NCBI RefSeq assembly: GCF_029909975.1
Contig: NZ_CP094516.1
Coordinates: 4,960,001-5,024,000, forward strand
Reading direction: 5' to 3'
Source of the DNA: Bradyrhizobium sp. ISRA430
Lineage (GTDB): Bacteria; Pseudomonadota; Alphaproteobacteria; Rhizobiales; Xanthobacteraceae
DNA: 64,000 nucleotides
The notes under the pieces were generated by a model. It made no database searches, was not told the origin of the DNA, and worked only from the letters and a program-made list of their open reading frames with translations. The position numbers and the translations under genes are program-made. Each line of letters begins with the position of its first letter. Position 1 is the stretch's first letter. This document shows, in pieces, positions 17,527 to 27,426 of the stretch.

Positions 17527-18534
17527 TCAGGCGTTTTCGACGCCCGCCTCGTGTGGCGTGAATTCATACACCGACGAGCAGAACTCGCAGGTCACGACGA
17601 CCCTGTCGTCCTTGACCATCGCGGCGCGATCGTCAGGCGAGAAGCTCTTCAGCATGCCGGCAACCGCATCGCGCGAACAGGAGCATTGCGCCTTGAGAGG
17701 CTCCGGATTGAATACGCGCACGCCGCGCTCGTGGAACAGGCGGAAGAGCAGGCGCTCGCCGGACAGCTCGGGATCGATGAGCTCGACGTCCTCGACCGTT
17801 TCGATCAGCGAGCGCGCCTCGACCCAGGCGTCGTCCTCGGCGATACTGTGCGCCTCCGTGCCTTCCGGAGCGTCACCGGGATGCAGATCCGCCTGCCGCG
17901 CGCGCTCCGGCGCCTTCGGCAGGAACTGCATCAGCATGCCGCCGGCGCGCCAGCGATGCTTGCCGCCGTCGCTCGAGCGCCACTCCTCGCCGACCGCGAG
18001 GCGAACGCGGGTCGGGATCTGCTCGGAGCGCAGGAAATATTCATGGGCGGCATCTTCCAAACTGCCGCCGTCGAGCGCCACCAGGCCCTGGTAGCGGCTC
18101 ATGTCGGGGCCCTGATCGATGGTCATGGCAAGATGGCCACGTCCAAGCAGCGCGCCGGAATCCTGCGCCGCGCCGAGACGCGAAGCATCGTAGCGGGCGT
18201 AGGCCCGCAAGCGATCCGGCGCCTTGTAGTCCACGACCAAGAATGACACCGGGCCGTCAGTCTGGGCCTGGAGGATGAAGCGGCCTTCGAATTTCAGTGC
18301 CGAGCCGAGCAGCGTCGTCAGCACGATGGCTTCGCCGAGCAGCTTGCCGACCGGCGCGGGATAGTCGTGCTTGGTCAGGACCTCGTCGAGCGCCGGACCA
18401 AGCCGCACCAGGCGACCGCGCACGTCGAGCGCGTCGACCTCGTAAGGCAGGACCGCGTCATCGATCGGAACCGCTGATGGCGCGCGAACCGGGCTTTCAG
18501 GCCCGGTCTTCATGTCAGGGGATTGGAAAACCAT
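17527..18534 (-). CDS. hslO: Redox-regulated chaperone Hsp33
   Basis: A 335-residue cytoplasmic holdase activated by oxidation. The C-terminal zinc site is intact: CSC (QCSCSRD) and CEFC (VTCEFCSSVYEF) provide the four cysteines. The N-terminal substrate-binding domain is recognisable (GRLVRLGPALDEVL... GEAIVLTTLLGSALKFEGRF). It is downstream of argD-argF on the same strand, an arrangement usual in Bradyrhizobiaceae. Confidence 0.95.
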   Translation of the reverse strand: MVFQSPDMKTGPESPVRAPSAVPIDDAVLPYEVDALDVRGRLVRLGPALDEVLTKHDYPAPVGKLLGEAIVLTTLLGSALKFEGRFILQAQTDGPVSFLVVDYKAPDRLRAYARYDASRLGAAQDSGALLGRGHLAMTIDQGPDMSRYQGLVALDGGSLEDAAHEYFLRSEQIPTRVRLAVGEEWRSSDGGKHRWRAGGMLMQFLPKAPERARQADLHPGDAPEGTEAHSIAEDDAWVEARSLIETVEDVELIDPELSGERLLFRLFHERGVRVFNPEPLKAQCSCSRDAVAGMLKSFSPDDRAAMVKDDRVVVTCEFCSSVYEFTPHEAGVENA

Positions 18535-18633
18535 GGCGCTTTATCTGGGGTCGGAGGAGGTGAAATGGAAGAGGCGTGAGGAACTCCTGTTCCGCGCAGA
18601 GCAGATTGTACGAAGCAACCTCAAGTTCGGAGT

Positions 18634-18664
18634 CGTCCCGGCGAAGGCCAGGACCCATAACCAA
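18634..18664 (+). repeat. Partial repeat, family E
   Basis: CGTCCCGGCGAAGGCCAGGAC followed by CCATAACC, matching one arm of the full elements at 21832-21957 and 49053-49182. The opposite arm is absent, so this is a remnant. Confidence 0.5.
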
Positions 18665-18666
18665 AC

Positions 18667-19602
18667 CTACTTCACCGCGTCAAAGCACCAGGCCAGGATG
18701 CCCTTCTGCGCATGCAAGCGGTTTTCGGCCTCATCGAACACGACCGATTGCGGACCATCGATCACCTCGTCGGTAACCTCTTCGCCACGATGGGCGGGCA
18801 GGCAGTGCATGAACAGCGCGTCGGGCTTGGCCAGCGACATCAGCTTGGAATTGACCTGATAGGGCTTGAGCACGTTGTGGCGGTGTTCGCCTTCCTTGTC
18901 GCCCATCGACACCCAGGTGTCGGTGACCACGCAATCGGCGCTGCGTACGGCGGCCTCGGGATCGGTGCCGAGCACGATCGGGGCACCGGTCGCCTTGATC
19001 CAGTCGCGCATCGCCTTCTTCGGCGCGAGCTCCGGAGGCGTGGCCACATTGAGCTTGAAGTTGAAGCGCTCGGCGGCATGGGCCCAGGATGCCAGCACAT
19101 TGTTGTCGTCACCGGTCCAGGCCACCGTCTTGCCCTCGATCGGGCCGCGATGCTCCTCATAGGTCATGAGGTCGGCCATCACCTGGCAGGGATGCGAGCG
19201 CCGCGTCAGTCCGTTGATGACGGGCACGGTCGCATTCGCCGCCAGCTCGAGCAGCGCATCGTGATTGAGGATGCGGATCATGATTGCATCGACGTAGCGC
19301 GACAGCACGCGCGCGGTGTCGGCGATGGTCTCGCCGCGGCCGAGCTGCATCTCGGCGCCGGTCAGCATGATCGCCTCGCCGCCGAGCTGGCGCATGCCGA
19401 CGTCGAACGACACGCGCGTGCGCGTCGAGGGGCGCTCGAAGATCATCGCCAGCGTCTTGCCTTCGAGCGGCTTGACCGGCTGATGCGCCTTCTGCTTCGC
19501 CTTCATGGCGGAGGATGCGGCGAGCATGCGCTTGAGCTCCGACAGCGGGAGCTCGTTGATATCCAGGAAGTGCCTTGGCATTTTATTGGGCGCCTTGCTC
19601 AT
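18667..19602 (-). CDS. argF: Ornithine carbamoyltransferase
   Basis: Joins ornithine and carbamoyl phosphate to citrulline in arginine synthesis. The 311-residue product has the carbamoyl-phosphate site ([13 protein letters not shown], about residues 56-68), HPCQVMADL in the middle and the ornithine-site [11 protein letters not shown] near the C-terminus. Its ATG overlaps the argD stop (ATGA at 19599-19602 region), so the two are translationally coupled. Confidence 0.96.
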   Translation of the reverse strand: MSKAPNKMPRHFLDINELPLSELKRMLAASSAMKAKQKAHQPVKPLEGKTLAMIFERPSTRTRVSFDVGMRQLGGEAIMLTGAEMQLGRGETIADTARVLSRYVDAIMIRILNHDALLELAANATVPVINGLTRRSHPCQVMADLMTYEEHRGPIEGKTVAWTGDDNNVLASWAHAAERFNFKLNVATPPELAPKKAMRDWIKATGAPIVLGTDPEAAVRSADCVVTDTWVSMGDKEGEHRHNVLKPYQVNSKLMSLAKPDALFMHCLPAHRGEEVTDEVIDGPQSVVFDEAENRLHAQKGILAWCFDAVK

Positions 19603-20804
19603 CAGCTTGCCGCCCGCTTGTTGCCGGAAAGCGCGGTGCAGGCGCGCTCGAGCCGCGCGACGCTGTCCTCGATCTCGGCTTCAGTCACGATCAACGGTGG
19701 CAGGAAGCGCACGACGTTGTCGCCGGCCCCGACGGTGAGCAGCTTTTCGTCGCGTAGCGCCGCGACCAGATCGCCCGAGGGCACCACGGCCTTGATGCCG
19801 ATCAGGAGCCCCTCGCCGCGAACCTCGCTGACGATGTCGGGATGACGATCGATCACGGACGCGAGCTTCTGCTTCAACAAGAGCGACATCTTCTGAACGT
19901 GATCAAAGAAGCCCGGCTTGAGCATGACGTCGAGCACCGCATTGGCGGCCGAGATTGCGAGCGGATTGCCGCCGAAGGTCGAGCCATGCGAGCCGGGCGT
20001 CATGCCCGAGGCGGCTTCCGCGGTCGCAAGGCAGGCGCCGATCGGGAATCCGCCGCCGAGCGCCTTCGCCAGCGACATCACGTCGGGCGTGACGCCGAAG
20101 CGGCGGTGCGCGAAGAGATCGCCAGCGCGGCCCATGCCGGTCTGCACCTCGTCGAACGCGAGCAACAGGCCGCGCTCGTCGCAGAGCTGGCGCAGCGACT
20201 TGAGGAATGCGGGCGTCGCCGAGCGCACGCCGCCCTCACCCTGGATCGGCTCGATCAGGATGCCGGCGGTCTGCGGACCGATCGCCTTCTTGACGGCGTC
20301 GAGGTCGCCATGCGGCACCTGGTCGAAGCCTTCCATCGGCGGCCCGAAACCTTCGAGATATTTGGCCGAGCCGGTTGCAGCCAGCGTCGCGAGCGTGCGG
20401 CCGTGGAAGGCACCCTCGAAGGTGATCATGCGATAGCGCTCGGGATGACCTTTCGACGCGTGATAGCGGCGCACGACCTTGATGACGCATTCCAGCGCTT
20501 CCGCGCCGGAATTGCAGAAGAACACGAAGTCCGCAAAGCTCTCGTTACAGAGGCGCGCCGCAAGACGCTCGCCATCCGGGCTCTGGAACAGGTTCGACAT
20601 GTGCCAGAGCTTCGTCGCCTGCTCCTGCAACGCCTTGACCAGTGCGGGATGGGCATGGCCGAGCGCGTTGACCGCGACGCCGGAGGTGAAGTCGAGATAG
20701 CGCTCGCCATTCGTGGCGATCAGCCAGCAGCCTTCGCCACGCTCGAAACCGATGTCGGCTCTGGCGAAAACAGGAAGCAGATGCGGCGCGGCGCTCTTGG
20801 TCAT
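19602..20804 (-). CDS. argD: Acetylornithine aminotransferase
   Basis: A class-III PLP aminotransferase of 400 residues that makes N-acetylornithine in arginine synthesis. Visible are the [16 protein letters not shown] cofactor-phosphate region, [10 protein letters not shown] before the PLP, and the PLP lysine in [14 protein letters not shown]. The ATG at 20804 gives the usual family N-terminus ([17 protein letters not shown]); a GTG at 20813 is also in frame. It heads the argD-argF(-hslO) transcript, with a good promoter at 20911-20938. Confidence 0.95.
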   Translation of the reverse strand: MTKSAAPHLLPVFARADIGFERGEGCWLIATNGERYLDFTSGVAVNALGHAHPALVKALQEQATKLWHMSNLFQSPDGERLAARLCNESFADFVFFCNSGAEALECVIKVVRRYHASKGHPERYRMITFEGAFHGRTLATLAATGSAKYLEGFGPPMEGFDQVPHGDLDAVKKAIGPQTAGILIEPIQGEGGVRSATPAFLKSLRQLCDERGLLLAFDEVQTGMGRAGDLFAHRRFGVTPDVMSLAKALGGGFPIGACLATAEAASGMTPGSHGSTFGGNPLAISAANAVLDVMLKPGFFDHVQKMSLLLKQKLASVIDRHPDIVSEVRGEGLLIGIKAVVPSGDLVAALRDEKLLTVGAGDNVVRFLPPLIVTEAEIEDSVARLERACTALSGNKRAAS

Positions 20805-20878
20805 GACTGTCACTTGGTGTTGAGGACGGCCTCAACGCGCATTGCGCAGCGCACCATTGACCGTCCCGGAAAACGAAA

Positions 20879-20903
20879 CGTGCCGCCTTTTCAGGGCGGC
20901 ACG
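20879..20903 (-). promoter_or_regulatory. Hairpin at the 5' end of the argD transcript
   Basis: CGTGCCGCC (20879-20887) and GGCGGCACG (20895-20903) form a perfect 9-bp stem with a 7-nt loop. On the minus strand it is followed by TTTCGTTTT, so it resembles a weak intrinsic terminator in the argD leader, about 75 nt before the argD start and immediately downstream of the predicted transcription start. Confidence 0.55.
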
Positions 20904-20910
20904 TAGAACT

Positions 20911-20938
20911 ATCTTATGCTTGGTAGAACGCCTGTCAA
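20911..20938 (-). promoter_or_regulatory. Candidate sigma-70 promoter of argD-argF
   Basis: On the minus strand TTGACA (complement of 20933-20938) is a perfect -35 box, followed after 16 bp by TAAGAT (complement of 20911-20916). Transcription would start near 20904. Confidence 0.65.
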
Positions 20939-21257
20939 TGCCGCCGGCAAGCCTCGGGAAACGCAGAATCCGTAGTCTTGCGGTGCCTACTTTGCGGGGT
21001 TTTCGTTACGGAACATGTGGAAGCGAGTCGGCGGACTCTTGCGCGTGAGTCACGCCATATTGTAGCGTTTGGGCTGTCAGATACGACATCTCGTGCAGCG
21101 GTTCTGATCCTCTAAGTTCTCATGTACCGGCGTAAACGTTCGGGCGCTCTAGTCGCGCCCGGCGAGCCTTAAAGGATTCTGGCGGCACGGGTTTTCGAGG
21201 CTTAGGCATTCGCCGCGAGGGCCAGGGTGGCTGGCGCGCGGCGAGGGAAAGGGTGCA
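20939..21257 (+). promoter_or_regulatory. gcrA control region with five GANTC sites
   Basis: The argD-gcrA divergent gap is 453 bp in all. This part holds GANTC (CcrM methylation) sites at 20966, 21026, 21035, 21048 and 21175, three of them within 27 bp. No gene-like frame was found. In Alphaproteobacteria, GANTC methylation and GcrA together control cell-cycle promoters, so the cluster fits methylation-dependent control of gcrA itself. Confidence 0.6.
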
Positions 21258-21770
21258 ATGACGGTTTTGACATGGTCCGACGATCGCGTCGAGCAGTTGA
21301 AAAAGCTCTGGGAGGCTGGACTTTCGGCCAGCCAGATCGCAGCCGAGCTCGGCAATGTGACCCGCAATGCCGTGATCGGCAAGGTGCACAGGCTCGGCCT
21401 GTCCGGCCGCGCCAAGAGCCCCTCGTCGGCGGCGCCGCGGCCGCGTAAGGCGCGCCCCGCGCAGCACATGATGCGGGTGGCTCGTCCGATCTCGCGCGGC
21501 AACACCGCGCTGGCGCAGGTCTTCGAGGTCGAGGTTGAGCCCGATCCGGTCACCTACGACAACGTCGTGCCGATGAGCCAGCGGCTGTCGCTGCTCGAGC
21601 TGAACGAGGCGACCTGCCATTGGCCGGTCGGCGATCCCTCGAGCCCGGATTTCTTCTTCTGCGGCGGCAAGGCGCTCACCGGCCTGCCCTATTGCGCCCA
21701 GCACTCGCGCGTCGCCTATCAGCCGGCGGCGGATCGCCGCCGCGCTCCGGCGAAGCCGGGCACGCGCTGA
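21258..21770 (+). CDS. gcrA: Cell-cycle regulator GcrA
   Basis: A 170-residue sigma-70-interacting regulator that acts at promoters carrying CcrM-methylated GANTC sites. The N-terminal DNA-binding helix-turn-helix is distinctive (TWSDDRVEQLKKLWEAGLSA then AAELGNVTRNAVIGKVHRLG). The C-terminal domain has the conserved CHWPVGDP and GLPYCAQHSRVAYQP segments. The start is supported by AAAGGG 8 nt upstream. It is monocistronic. Confidence 0.96.
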   Translation: MTVLTWSDDRVEQLKKLWEAGLSASQIAAELGNVTRNAVIGKVHRLGLSGRAKSPSSAAPRPRKARPAQHMMRVARPISRGNTALAQVFEVEVEPDPVTYDNVVPMSQRLSLLELNEATCHWPVGDPSSPDFFFCGGKALTGLPYCAQHSRVAYQPAADRRRAPAKPGTR

Positions 21771-21795
21771 GTTAGCGTTTAGTCGGTGAACTAGG

Positions 21796-21820
21796 TGCCG
21801 TCGTTACACGACGGCACTTC
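21796..21820 (+). terminator. Weak hairpin after gcrA
   Basis: GTGCCGTCG and CGACGGCAC form a 9-bp stem with a short loop 26 bp after the gcrA stop, followed by TTC rather than a T-run. It may end the gcrA transcript only weakly. Confidence 0.4.
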
Positions 21821-21831
21821 AACTAGCTCGG

Positions 21832-21957
21832 TGTCGTCCCGGCGAACGCCGGGATCCATAACCACCGGCCGATGTGGTTACGGGGACTCGGAGTTATCAT
21901 CGTCGCGCGACAACTGCGCCCTGGGGTTATGCGTCTCGGCCTTCGCCGGGACGACGA
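21832..21957 (+). repeat. Palindromic repeat, family E, copy 1
   Basis: Left arm TGTCGTCCCGGCGAACGCCG and right arm TCGGCCTTCGCCGGGACGAC, with CCATAACCAC / GTGGTTA and other inner pairings. It fills the gap between gcrA and the convergent phoB gene. Another full copy is at 49053-49182. Confidence 0.8.
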
Positions 21958-21996
21958 CTGAAAGTGTGGCAACAACCAGCCATCCCGCCCCAGACT

Positions 21997-22704
21997 TTAC
22001 GTCTGCTCCGCCTTCGCGAAACGGTCATCCAGCGCATAGCCGGCGCCGCGCACGGTGCGGATCGGATCCTGCTCGCGGCCGAGATTGAGCAGCTTGCGCA
22101 GGCGGCCGATGTGCACGTCGACCGTGCGTTCGTCGATGTAGATGTCGCGGCCCCAGACGCTGTCGAGAAGCTGCTCGCGCGAGAACACGCGACCCGGATG
22201 CTCGAGGAAAAACTCCAACAGGCGATATTCGGTCGGACCGAGATCGATCGGCCGGCCCGAGCGCGCCACGCGGCGCTTTTCACGATCGAGCTCGATGTCG
22301 CCATAGGCGAGCACGGTGGCGAGCCGCTCGGGGCTTGCGCGCCGGAGCAGGCCCTTTACGCGCGCCAAGAGCTCGGGCACCGAGAACGGCTTGACGATAT
22401 AGTCGTCGGCACCGGTCGCAAGACCCCGCACCCGCTCACTCTCCTCGCCGCGCGCGGTGAGCATGATGATCGGAAGCTGCTTGGTGTCGGGCCTGGTGCG
22501 CAAGCGCCGGCACAGCTCGATGCCGGACAGGCCCGGCAGCATCCAGTCGAGCACGATCAGGTCGGGGATATGTTCCTTGAGACGGGTATCGGCGTCGTCG
22601 CCGCGCATCACCGTCTCGACGTCATAGCCGTCGCCTTCGAGGTTGTAGCGGAGGAGCTCGGTCAGAGCCTCCTCGTCCTCAACCACCATAATGCGTGCGC
22701 CCAT
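21997..22704 (-). CDS. phoB: Phosphate regulon response regulator PhoB
   Basis: A 235-residue OmpR-type response regulator. The receiver domain has the acidic pair E9-D10, phosphoacceptor D53 (LIVLDWMLPG) and the conserved lysine in DDYIVKPFS. The C-terminal winged helix (LGPTEYRLLEFFLEHPGRVF, DERTVDVHIGRLRKLL) binds Pho boxes. It is the last gene of the pst operon, 14 bp after phoU; the start is the ATG at 22704, since the longer frame runs back through phoU out of frame. Confidence 0.97.
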   Translation of the reverse strand: MGARIMVVEDEEALTELLRYNLEGDGYDVETVMRGDDADTRLKEHIPDLIVLDWMLPGLSGIELCRRLRTRPDTKQLPIIMLTARGEESERVRGLATGADDYIVKPFSVPELLARVKGLLRRASPERLATVLAYGDIELDREKRRVARSGRPIDLGPTEYRLLEFFLEHPGRVFSREQLLDSVWGRDIYIDERTVDVHIGRLRKLLNLGREQDPIRTVRGAGYALDDRFAKAEQT

Positions 22705-22718
22705 GGGGTCGTCGCTCC

Positions 22719-23435
22719 TTACGTATTCGGGACCGTCGTGGCGAAGGTCGTCATGTCGCCCTTCGGCCGCTTGTCGGCGATGGCCTGACCTTCGATCATG
22801 TAAAACACGGTCTCGGCGATGTTGGTGGCATGGTCGCCGATCCGCTCGATGTTCTTGGCGCAGAACATCAGATGGATGCAGAACGAGATGTTGCGCGGAT
22901 CCTCCATCATATAAGTGAGGAGCTCGCGGAACAGCGAGGTGCAGATGGCGTCGACTTCCTCGTCGCCCTTCCACACCGCCATCGCCGCCGGCAGGTCATG
23001 CGCGGCATAGGCGTCAAGCACCGACTTGACCTGCTGCTGCACCAGGTCGGTCATGTGTTCCAGGCCGCGGAACAGCTTTAGCGGATGGAAGTCCGTCTCC
23101 AGCGCGGCGACGCGCTTGCCCATGTTCTTGGCAAGGTCGCCGATGCGCTCGAGGTCGGTCGCCACGCGCATCGCACCAACGATCTCGCGCAGGTCGATCG
23201 CCATCGGCTGACGGCGGGCGATGGTGAGCACGGCACGCTCCTCGATACGCTTCTGCAGCGCGTCGAGCTCGACGTCGGTGGCGACGACGCGCTGGCCGAG
23301 CGCGACGTCGCGGCGGATCAGCGCATCGACGGAATCGACGATCATGCGCTCGGCAATCCCGCCCATCTCTGCGACCAGTCGAGTGAGCTCCTGAAGGTCG
23401 GTGTCGAAGGCCTTTGCGGTGTGTTCGGAACCCAT
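22719..23435 (-). CDS. phoU: Phosphate transport system regulator PhoU
   Basis: A 238-residue all-helical cytoplasmic protein with two PhoU repeats (EMGGIAERMIVDSVDAL... and AWKGDEEVDAICTSLFRELL). The metal-binding acidic motifs typical of each repeat are present (DLERIGDLAKNM and NIERIGDHATNIAE). It restrains PhoR signalling when phosphate is sufficient. It is 11 bp downstream of pstB. Confidence 0.97.
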   Translation of the reverse strand: MGSEHTAKAFDTDLQELTRLVAEMGGIAERMIVDSVDALIRRDVALGQRVVATDVELDALQKRIEERAVLTIARRQPMAIDLREIVGAMRVATDLERIGDLAKNMGKRVAALETDFHPLKLFRGLEHMTDLVQQQVKSVLDAYAAHDLPAAMAVWKGDEEVDAICTSLFRELLTYMMEDPRNISFCIHLMFCAKNIERIGDHATNIAETVFYMIEGQAIADKRPKGDMTTFATTVPNT

Positions 23436-23446
23436 ATCCTGTCTCC

Positions 23447-24265
23447 TCAGCCGAACCGGCCGGTGATGTAATCCTGCGTACGCCGATCGCTCGGCGACGT
23501 GAAGATCTTGCTGGTGTCGTCGAACTCGATCAGCTCGCCGAGATACATGAAGGCGGTCTTGTCGGAAACGCGCGCCGCTTGCTGCATGTTATGGGTGACG
23601 ATCGCGATCGTGTAGTTCTCGGACAGCTCCTGGATCAGCTCCTCGACCTTGGCGGTCGAGATCGGGTCGAGCGCCGAGCAGGGCTCGTCGAACAGGATCA
23701 CTTCGGGGCGCACCGCGACGGTGCGCGCGATGCAGAGGCGCTGCTGCTGGCCGCCGGAGAGCGAGAGGCCCGAGGCGTTGAGCTTGTCCTTGACCTCGTT
23801 CCAGAGCGCGCCGCCGCGCAGCGCCTTCTCGACGCGGTCGTCCATCTCCGACTTCGAGATCTTCTCATAGAGGCGGATGCCGAAGGCGATGTTCTCGTAG
23901 ATCGTCATCGGGAACGGCGTCGGCTTCTGGAACACCATGCCGACGCGGGCCCGCAGCAGGTTGAGATCGAGCTTGGGGTCGAGAATGTTGGTCTGGTCGA
24001 GCATGAGCTGACCGGTCACACGCTGGCCCGGATAGAGATCATACATCCGATTGAAGATGCGCAGCAGGGTCGACTTGCCGCAGCCCGACGGACCGATGAA
24101 CGCCGTGACGCGGTTGGTGCCGAGCGTCAGGTTGATGTTCTTCAGCGCGTGGTGTTCGCCGTAATAGAAGTTGAGGTTGCGAACCGTCACCTTGGCCGGG
24201 GCCTCCGGCAGCGGTTGCGACGCCAGGTGACCGTTGGAACTCACGGATACGGACAGGTCGGTCAT
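23447..24265 (-). CDS. pstB: Phosphate ABC transporter ATP-binding protein
   Basis: A 272-residue ATPase energising phosphate uptake. Walker [10 protein letters not shown], signature LSGGQQQRL and Walker [12 protein letters not shown] are all present, as is the PstB hallmark [16 protein letters not shown]. Its start overlaps the pstA stop by 4 bp. Confidence 0.97.
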   Translation of the reverse strand: MTDLSVSVSSNGHLASQPLPEAPAKVTVRNLNFYYGEHHALKNINLTLGTNRVTAFIGPSGCGKSTLLRIFNRMYDLYPGQRVTGQLMLDQTNILDPKLDLNLLRARVGMVFQKPTPFPMTIYENIAFGIRLYEKISKSEMDDRVEKALRGGALWNEVKDKLNASGLSLSGGQQQRLCIARTVAVRPEVILFDEPCSALDPISTAKVEELIQELSENYTIAIVTHNMQQAARVSDKTAFMYLGELIEFDDTSKIFTSPSDRRTQDYITGRFG

Positions 24266-25107
24266 TTTGCGGTCCTCTCGGCGCCAAGGATGCGCGCGCC
24301 AATGTTCAGGGCAAGCACGGTGAGCGTGATCAGCAGCGCGCCGCTCCAGGCGAGTTGCTTCCAGTAGGCGTACGGGCTCTGCACGAAGTTGTTGATGGTG
24401 ACCGGCAGGTTCGCTATCGTCTTGTTCAGGCTCAGGCTGAAGAACTGGTTCGACAGCGCAGTGAACAGCAGCGGCGCAGTCTCGCCGGCGACGCGGGCGG
24501 TCGCGAGCAGCACGCCGGTGATGAGGCCGGAGCGCGCCGCGCGATAGGCGATCCGCTTGATCACCAATGAACGCGGCAGGCCCAGTGCCGAGGCCGCCTC
24601 ACGCAGCGCGTTCGGCACCAGGAGCAGCATGTCCTCGGTCGTGCGTAGCACCACCGGGATCACGATCACGGCGAGCGCGAGGCTGCCGGCGATCGCCGAG
24701 AAGCCGCGCATCGGCACCACCACCGCGCCGTAGATGAACAGGCCGATGATGATCGAGGGTGCGCTGAGCAGGATGTCGTTGATGAAACGGATGACCGAGG
24801 TCAGCTTGTCATTGCGGCCGTACTCGGCGAGATAGGTGCCGGCGAACAGGCCGAGCGGCGCACCGATGCCGACGCCGAGCACGGTCATGATCAGCGAGCC
24901 GACGATGGCATTGAGCAGGCCGCCTTCGTTCGAGCCGGGCGGCGGCGTGCTTTCGGTGAAGATCTGGAGGTTCAATCCCGTCAGGCCGTTGTAGAGCAGC
25001 GTGATCAGGATCAGCGCGAGCCAGGTCACGCCAAAGGCGGCGGCGCCGATGCAGAGACCGCGGATCAGGATGTCCTTGCGGCGGCGGCGTGCATAAATCG
25101 GGTTCAT
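24262..25107 (-). CDS. pstA: Phosphate ABC transporter permease PstA
   Basis: A 281-residue inner-membrane permease with about six hydrophobic segments and the ABC-permease cytoplasmic loop ([21 protein letters not shown], with the EAA motif). It pairs with PstC. The intergenic gap to pstC is 4 bp. Confidence 0.96.
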   Translation of the reverse strand: MNPIYARRRRKDILIRGLCIGAAAFGVTWLALILITLLYNGLTGLNLQIFTESTPPPGSNEGGLLNAIVGSLIMTVLGVGIGAPLGLFAGTYLAEYGRNDKLTSVIRFINDILLSAPSIIIGLFIYGAVVVPMRGFSAIAGSLALAVIVIPVVLRTTEDMLLLVPNALREAASALGLPRSLVIKRIAYRAARSGLITGVLLATARVAGETAPLLFTALSNQFFSLSLNKTIANLPVTINNFVQSPYAYWKQLAWSGALLITLTVLALNIGARILGAERTAK

Positions 25108-25111
25108 GGCG

Positions 25112-26101
25112 TCACTTCCCCGCTTTCTTTTCGAGGCGCAGCAGCATCAGCCGCGCGGCCGCGAGCACGAAGAACGTCAGCACGAACAGCAGGAGGCCGA
25201 GCAAGATCAGGCCGGATTGATGCAGGCCGTCGCTTTCGGCGAACTCGCTGGCGATCGCCGCCGAGATCGTGGTGCCCGGCGCGAAGATCGATGAGGAGAT
25301 CCGGAACGAGTTGCCGATGATGAAGGTCACCGCCATGGTCTCGCCAAGCGCACGGCCCAGCGCCAGCATGACGCCACCGATGATACCGACCCGCGTGTAG
25401 GGGATCACCACGCTGCGGACCACCTCCCAGGTGGTGCAGCCGACGCCGTAGGCAGCCTCCTTCAGCACCGGAGGCACGGTCTTGAACACGTCGACCGAGA
25501 TCGAGGTGATGAAGGGCAGCACCATGATCGCCAGGATCAGCGAGGCGTTGAACAGGCTGAGATAGGACGGCGGGCCGGCGAAGATCGCGCCCAGCACGGG
25601 AACGCCGTCGAAGATTTTGATCATGAAGGGCTGGAAGGTGTTGGCCAGGAACGGGCCGAGCACGAAGAAGCCCCACATGCCGTAGATGATGGAGGGAATG
25701 CCGGCGAGCAGCTCGACCGCCATGCCGATCGGACGGCGCAGCCATTGCGGGCAGAGCTCGGTCAAAAAGATCGCAATGCCGAGACCGACGGGGATGGCGA
25801 TCAGCATCGCAATGAAGGAGGTGACGAGCGTGCCGTACATCGGCCCGAGCGCGCCGAGCACGGGCGGATCGGCGGACGGCGCCCAGCGCTGCGTCCACAG
25901 AAACGACAGGCCATACTCCTTCATCGCCGGGAAAGCACCGACGATCAGCGACACAATGATGCCGCCGAGGATGAGCAGGACCGAGATCGCACTCAGCCGC
26001 GTGATCCAGTAGAAGGTGAGATCGCCGAGCTTGAAGGCGCTCAACGCCTTGGCACGATCATAGGGTCCGGCGTCATCAATCACGTCGCTCTGAACGGCCA
26101 T
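25112..26101 (-). CDS. pstC: Phosphate ABC transporter permease PstC
   Basis: A 329-residue inner-membrane permease with about six transmembrane segments and the EAA-type loop ([20 protein letters not shown]). Start chosen at the ATG 26101 because upstream residues are not family-like. A GTG at 26110 with GGGGA 6 nt before it is a credible alternative. A 170-bp gap containing a strong hairpin separates it from pstS. Confidence 0.95.
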   Translation of the reverse strand: MAVQSDVIDDAGPYDRAKALSAFKLGDLTFYWITRLSAISVLLILGGIIVSLIVGAFPAMKEYGLSFLWTQRWAPSADPPVLGALGPMYGTLVTSFIAMLIAIPVGLGIAIFLTELCPQWLRRPIGMAVELLAGIPSIIYGMWGFFVLGPFLANTFQPFMIKIFDGVPVLGAIFAGPPSYLSLFNASLILAIMVLPFITSISVDVFKTVPPVLKEAAYGVGCTTWEVVRSVVIPYTRVGIIGGVMLALGRALGETMAVTFIIGNSFRISSSIFAPGTTISAAIASEFAESDGLHQSGLILLGLLLFVLTFFVLAAARLMLLRLEKKAGK

Positions 26102-26229
26102 CTCTGCCACGCCGATCCCCTGTACTGACTGTATTTGCTCTTTTGTCACCGGTCTCGCGCTCCGGATGCGTCTCATCGCGACAGCGACCCGACGCATCCG
26201 GGAACGAGGCCTTGCGGATCCCGGACCGA

Positions 26230-26254
26230 CAGCGCGGCAGATGATGCCGCGCTG
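26230..26254 (-). promoter_or_regulatory. Stable hairpin between pstS and pstC
   Basis: CAGCGCGGCA (26230-26239) and TGCCGCGCTG (26245-26254) form a perfect 10-bp stem with a 5-nt loop, and no T-run follows on the minus strand. It lies just after the pstS stop inside the operon. Such hairpins often protect the upstream message from 3' decay and so raise the binding-protein level. Confidence 0.6.
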
Positions 26255-26272
26255 CGCCCAGGACAAGAGCGC

Positions 26273-27283
26273 TTAGCTCTTGATCTCGGCAGCCCAGGTC
26301 TTCTCGATCTGCTGGACGACGCTGTCCGGCATCGGGATGTAGTCGAGCTCCTCGGCCATCTTGCCGCCGTTCTTGAAGGCCCAGCGGAAGAACTTGATGG
26401 CTTCCTGCGAGGCCGCCTTGTCGGTGCCTTCCTTGTGCATGAGGATGAAGGTCGCCGCCGTGATCGGCCAGGACTTGTCGCCGGGCTGGTCGGTCAGGAT
26501 GACGTAGTAGCCGGGCGCCTTGGACCAATCGGCGTTGGAGGCGGCCGCCTGGAAGGCCTCGACCGTCGGCTGCACCGTCTTGCCGGCCTTGTTGACGAGG
26601 CCGGTGTAGGTCAGCTTGTTCTGCTTGGCATAGGCGTACTCGACGTAGCCGATCGAGTTCTTGGTCTGGCTGATGTTGCCGGACACGCCCTCGTTGCCCT
26701 TGGCGCCGACGCCGACCGGCCACTCGACAGCCGTGCCCTCACCGACCTTGCTCTTCCAGTCAGCGCTGGCCTTCGAGAGATAGTTGGTGAAGTTGAAGGT
26801 CGTACCCGAACCGTCGGAGCGGCGCACCACGGTGATCGCCTCGGACGGCAGCTTCACGTTCGGATTGAGCTTCTTGATGGCAGCATCATCCCACTTGGTG
26901 ATCTTGCCGAGATAGATGTTGGCGAGGGTCTCGCCATCGAACACCAGCTCGCCGGCCTTGACGCCCTCGATGTTGACGACGGGAACGATCGCACCCATCA
27001 CCATCGGCCACTGGGCGAGGCCGTCCTTCTCGAGCTGCTCGGCCTTGAGCGGCGCGTCGCTGGCGCCGAACGTCACGGTCTTGGCCTGGATCTGCTTGAT
27101 GCCGCCACCGGAGCCGATCGACTGGTAGTTCAGGCCGTTGCCGGTCTCCTTCTTGTAGGCGTCAGCCCACTTGGAATAGATCGGGAACGGGAACGTCGCA
27201 CCGGCGCCGGTAATATCGGCGGCGAAAGCCGACGTCGATGCGGCGACCAAGCCAGCAGCGACGATAGTTTTGAGGAAATTCAT
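26273..27283 (-). CDS. pstS: Periplasmic phosphate-binding protein PstS
   Basis: A 336-residue periplasmic receptor. It has a signal peptide ([19 protein letters not shown], then AD), the [14 protein letters not shown] opening and phosphate-contact segments ([27 protein letters not shown]). The start at 27283 has GGAGA 7 nt upstream; the ORF's extra four residues are not needed. It is the first gene behind the Pho box. Confidence 0.97.
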   Translation of the reverse strand: MNFLKTIVAAGLVAASTSAFAADITGAGATFPFPIYSKWADAYKKETGNGLNYQSIGSGGGIKQIQAKTVTFGASDAPLKAEQLEKDGLAQWPMVMGAIVPVVNIEGVKAGELVFDGETLANIYLGKITKWDDAAIKKLNPNVKLPSEAITVVRRSDGSGTTFNFTNYLSKASADWKSKVGEGTAVEWPVGVGAKGNEGVSGNISQTKNSIGYVEYAYAKQNKLTYTGLVNKAGKTVQPTVEAFQAAASNADWSKAPGYYVILTDQPGDKSWPITAATFILMHKEGTDKAASQEAIKFFRWAFKNGGKMAEELDYIPMPDSVVQQIEKTWAAEIKS

Positions 27284-27381
27284 GCTGGTCTCCATACTGG
27301 GGAGCGAAGCGCCATCCGCGCCCGATCGCGCTCCCGCGCCGCCCCTTTAGGAGCGGTCGGCTGTGCTTTTACGAAGGTTTG

Positions 27382-27399
27382 GTGACAGTCAGATGACAG
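27382..27399 (-). promoter_or_regulatory. Pho box (PhoB-binding site) upstream of pstS
   Basis: On the minus strand the sequence reads CTGTCAT-CTGA-CTGTCAC, two 7-bp direct repeats spaced by 4 bp, a near-perfect Pho box. TAAAAG (complement of 27366-27371) lies about 10 bp downstream as a possible -10 element. It places pstSCAB-phoU-phoB under phosphate control. Confidence 0.93.
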
Positions 27400-27426
27400 C
27401 TTTAAGTGGCTGGAATCGCTTGAATA

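Noticed and set aside
21997..22974. A 325-codon frame that would extend phoB upstream
   Set aside because: The first 90 codons run out of frame through phoU and have no similarity to receiver domains; PhoB begins at 22704 with the standard MGARIMVVEDE.
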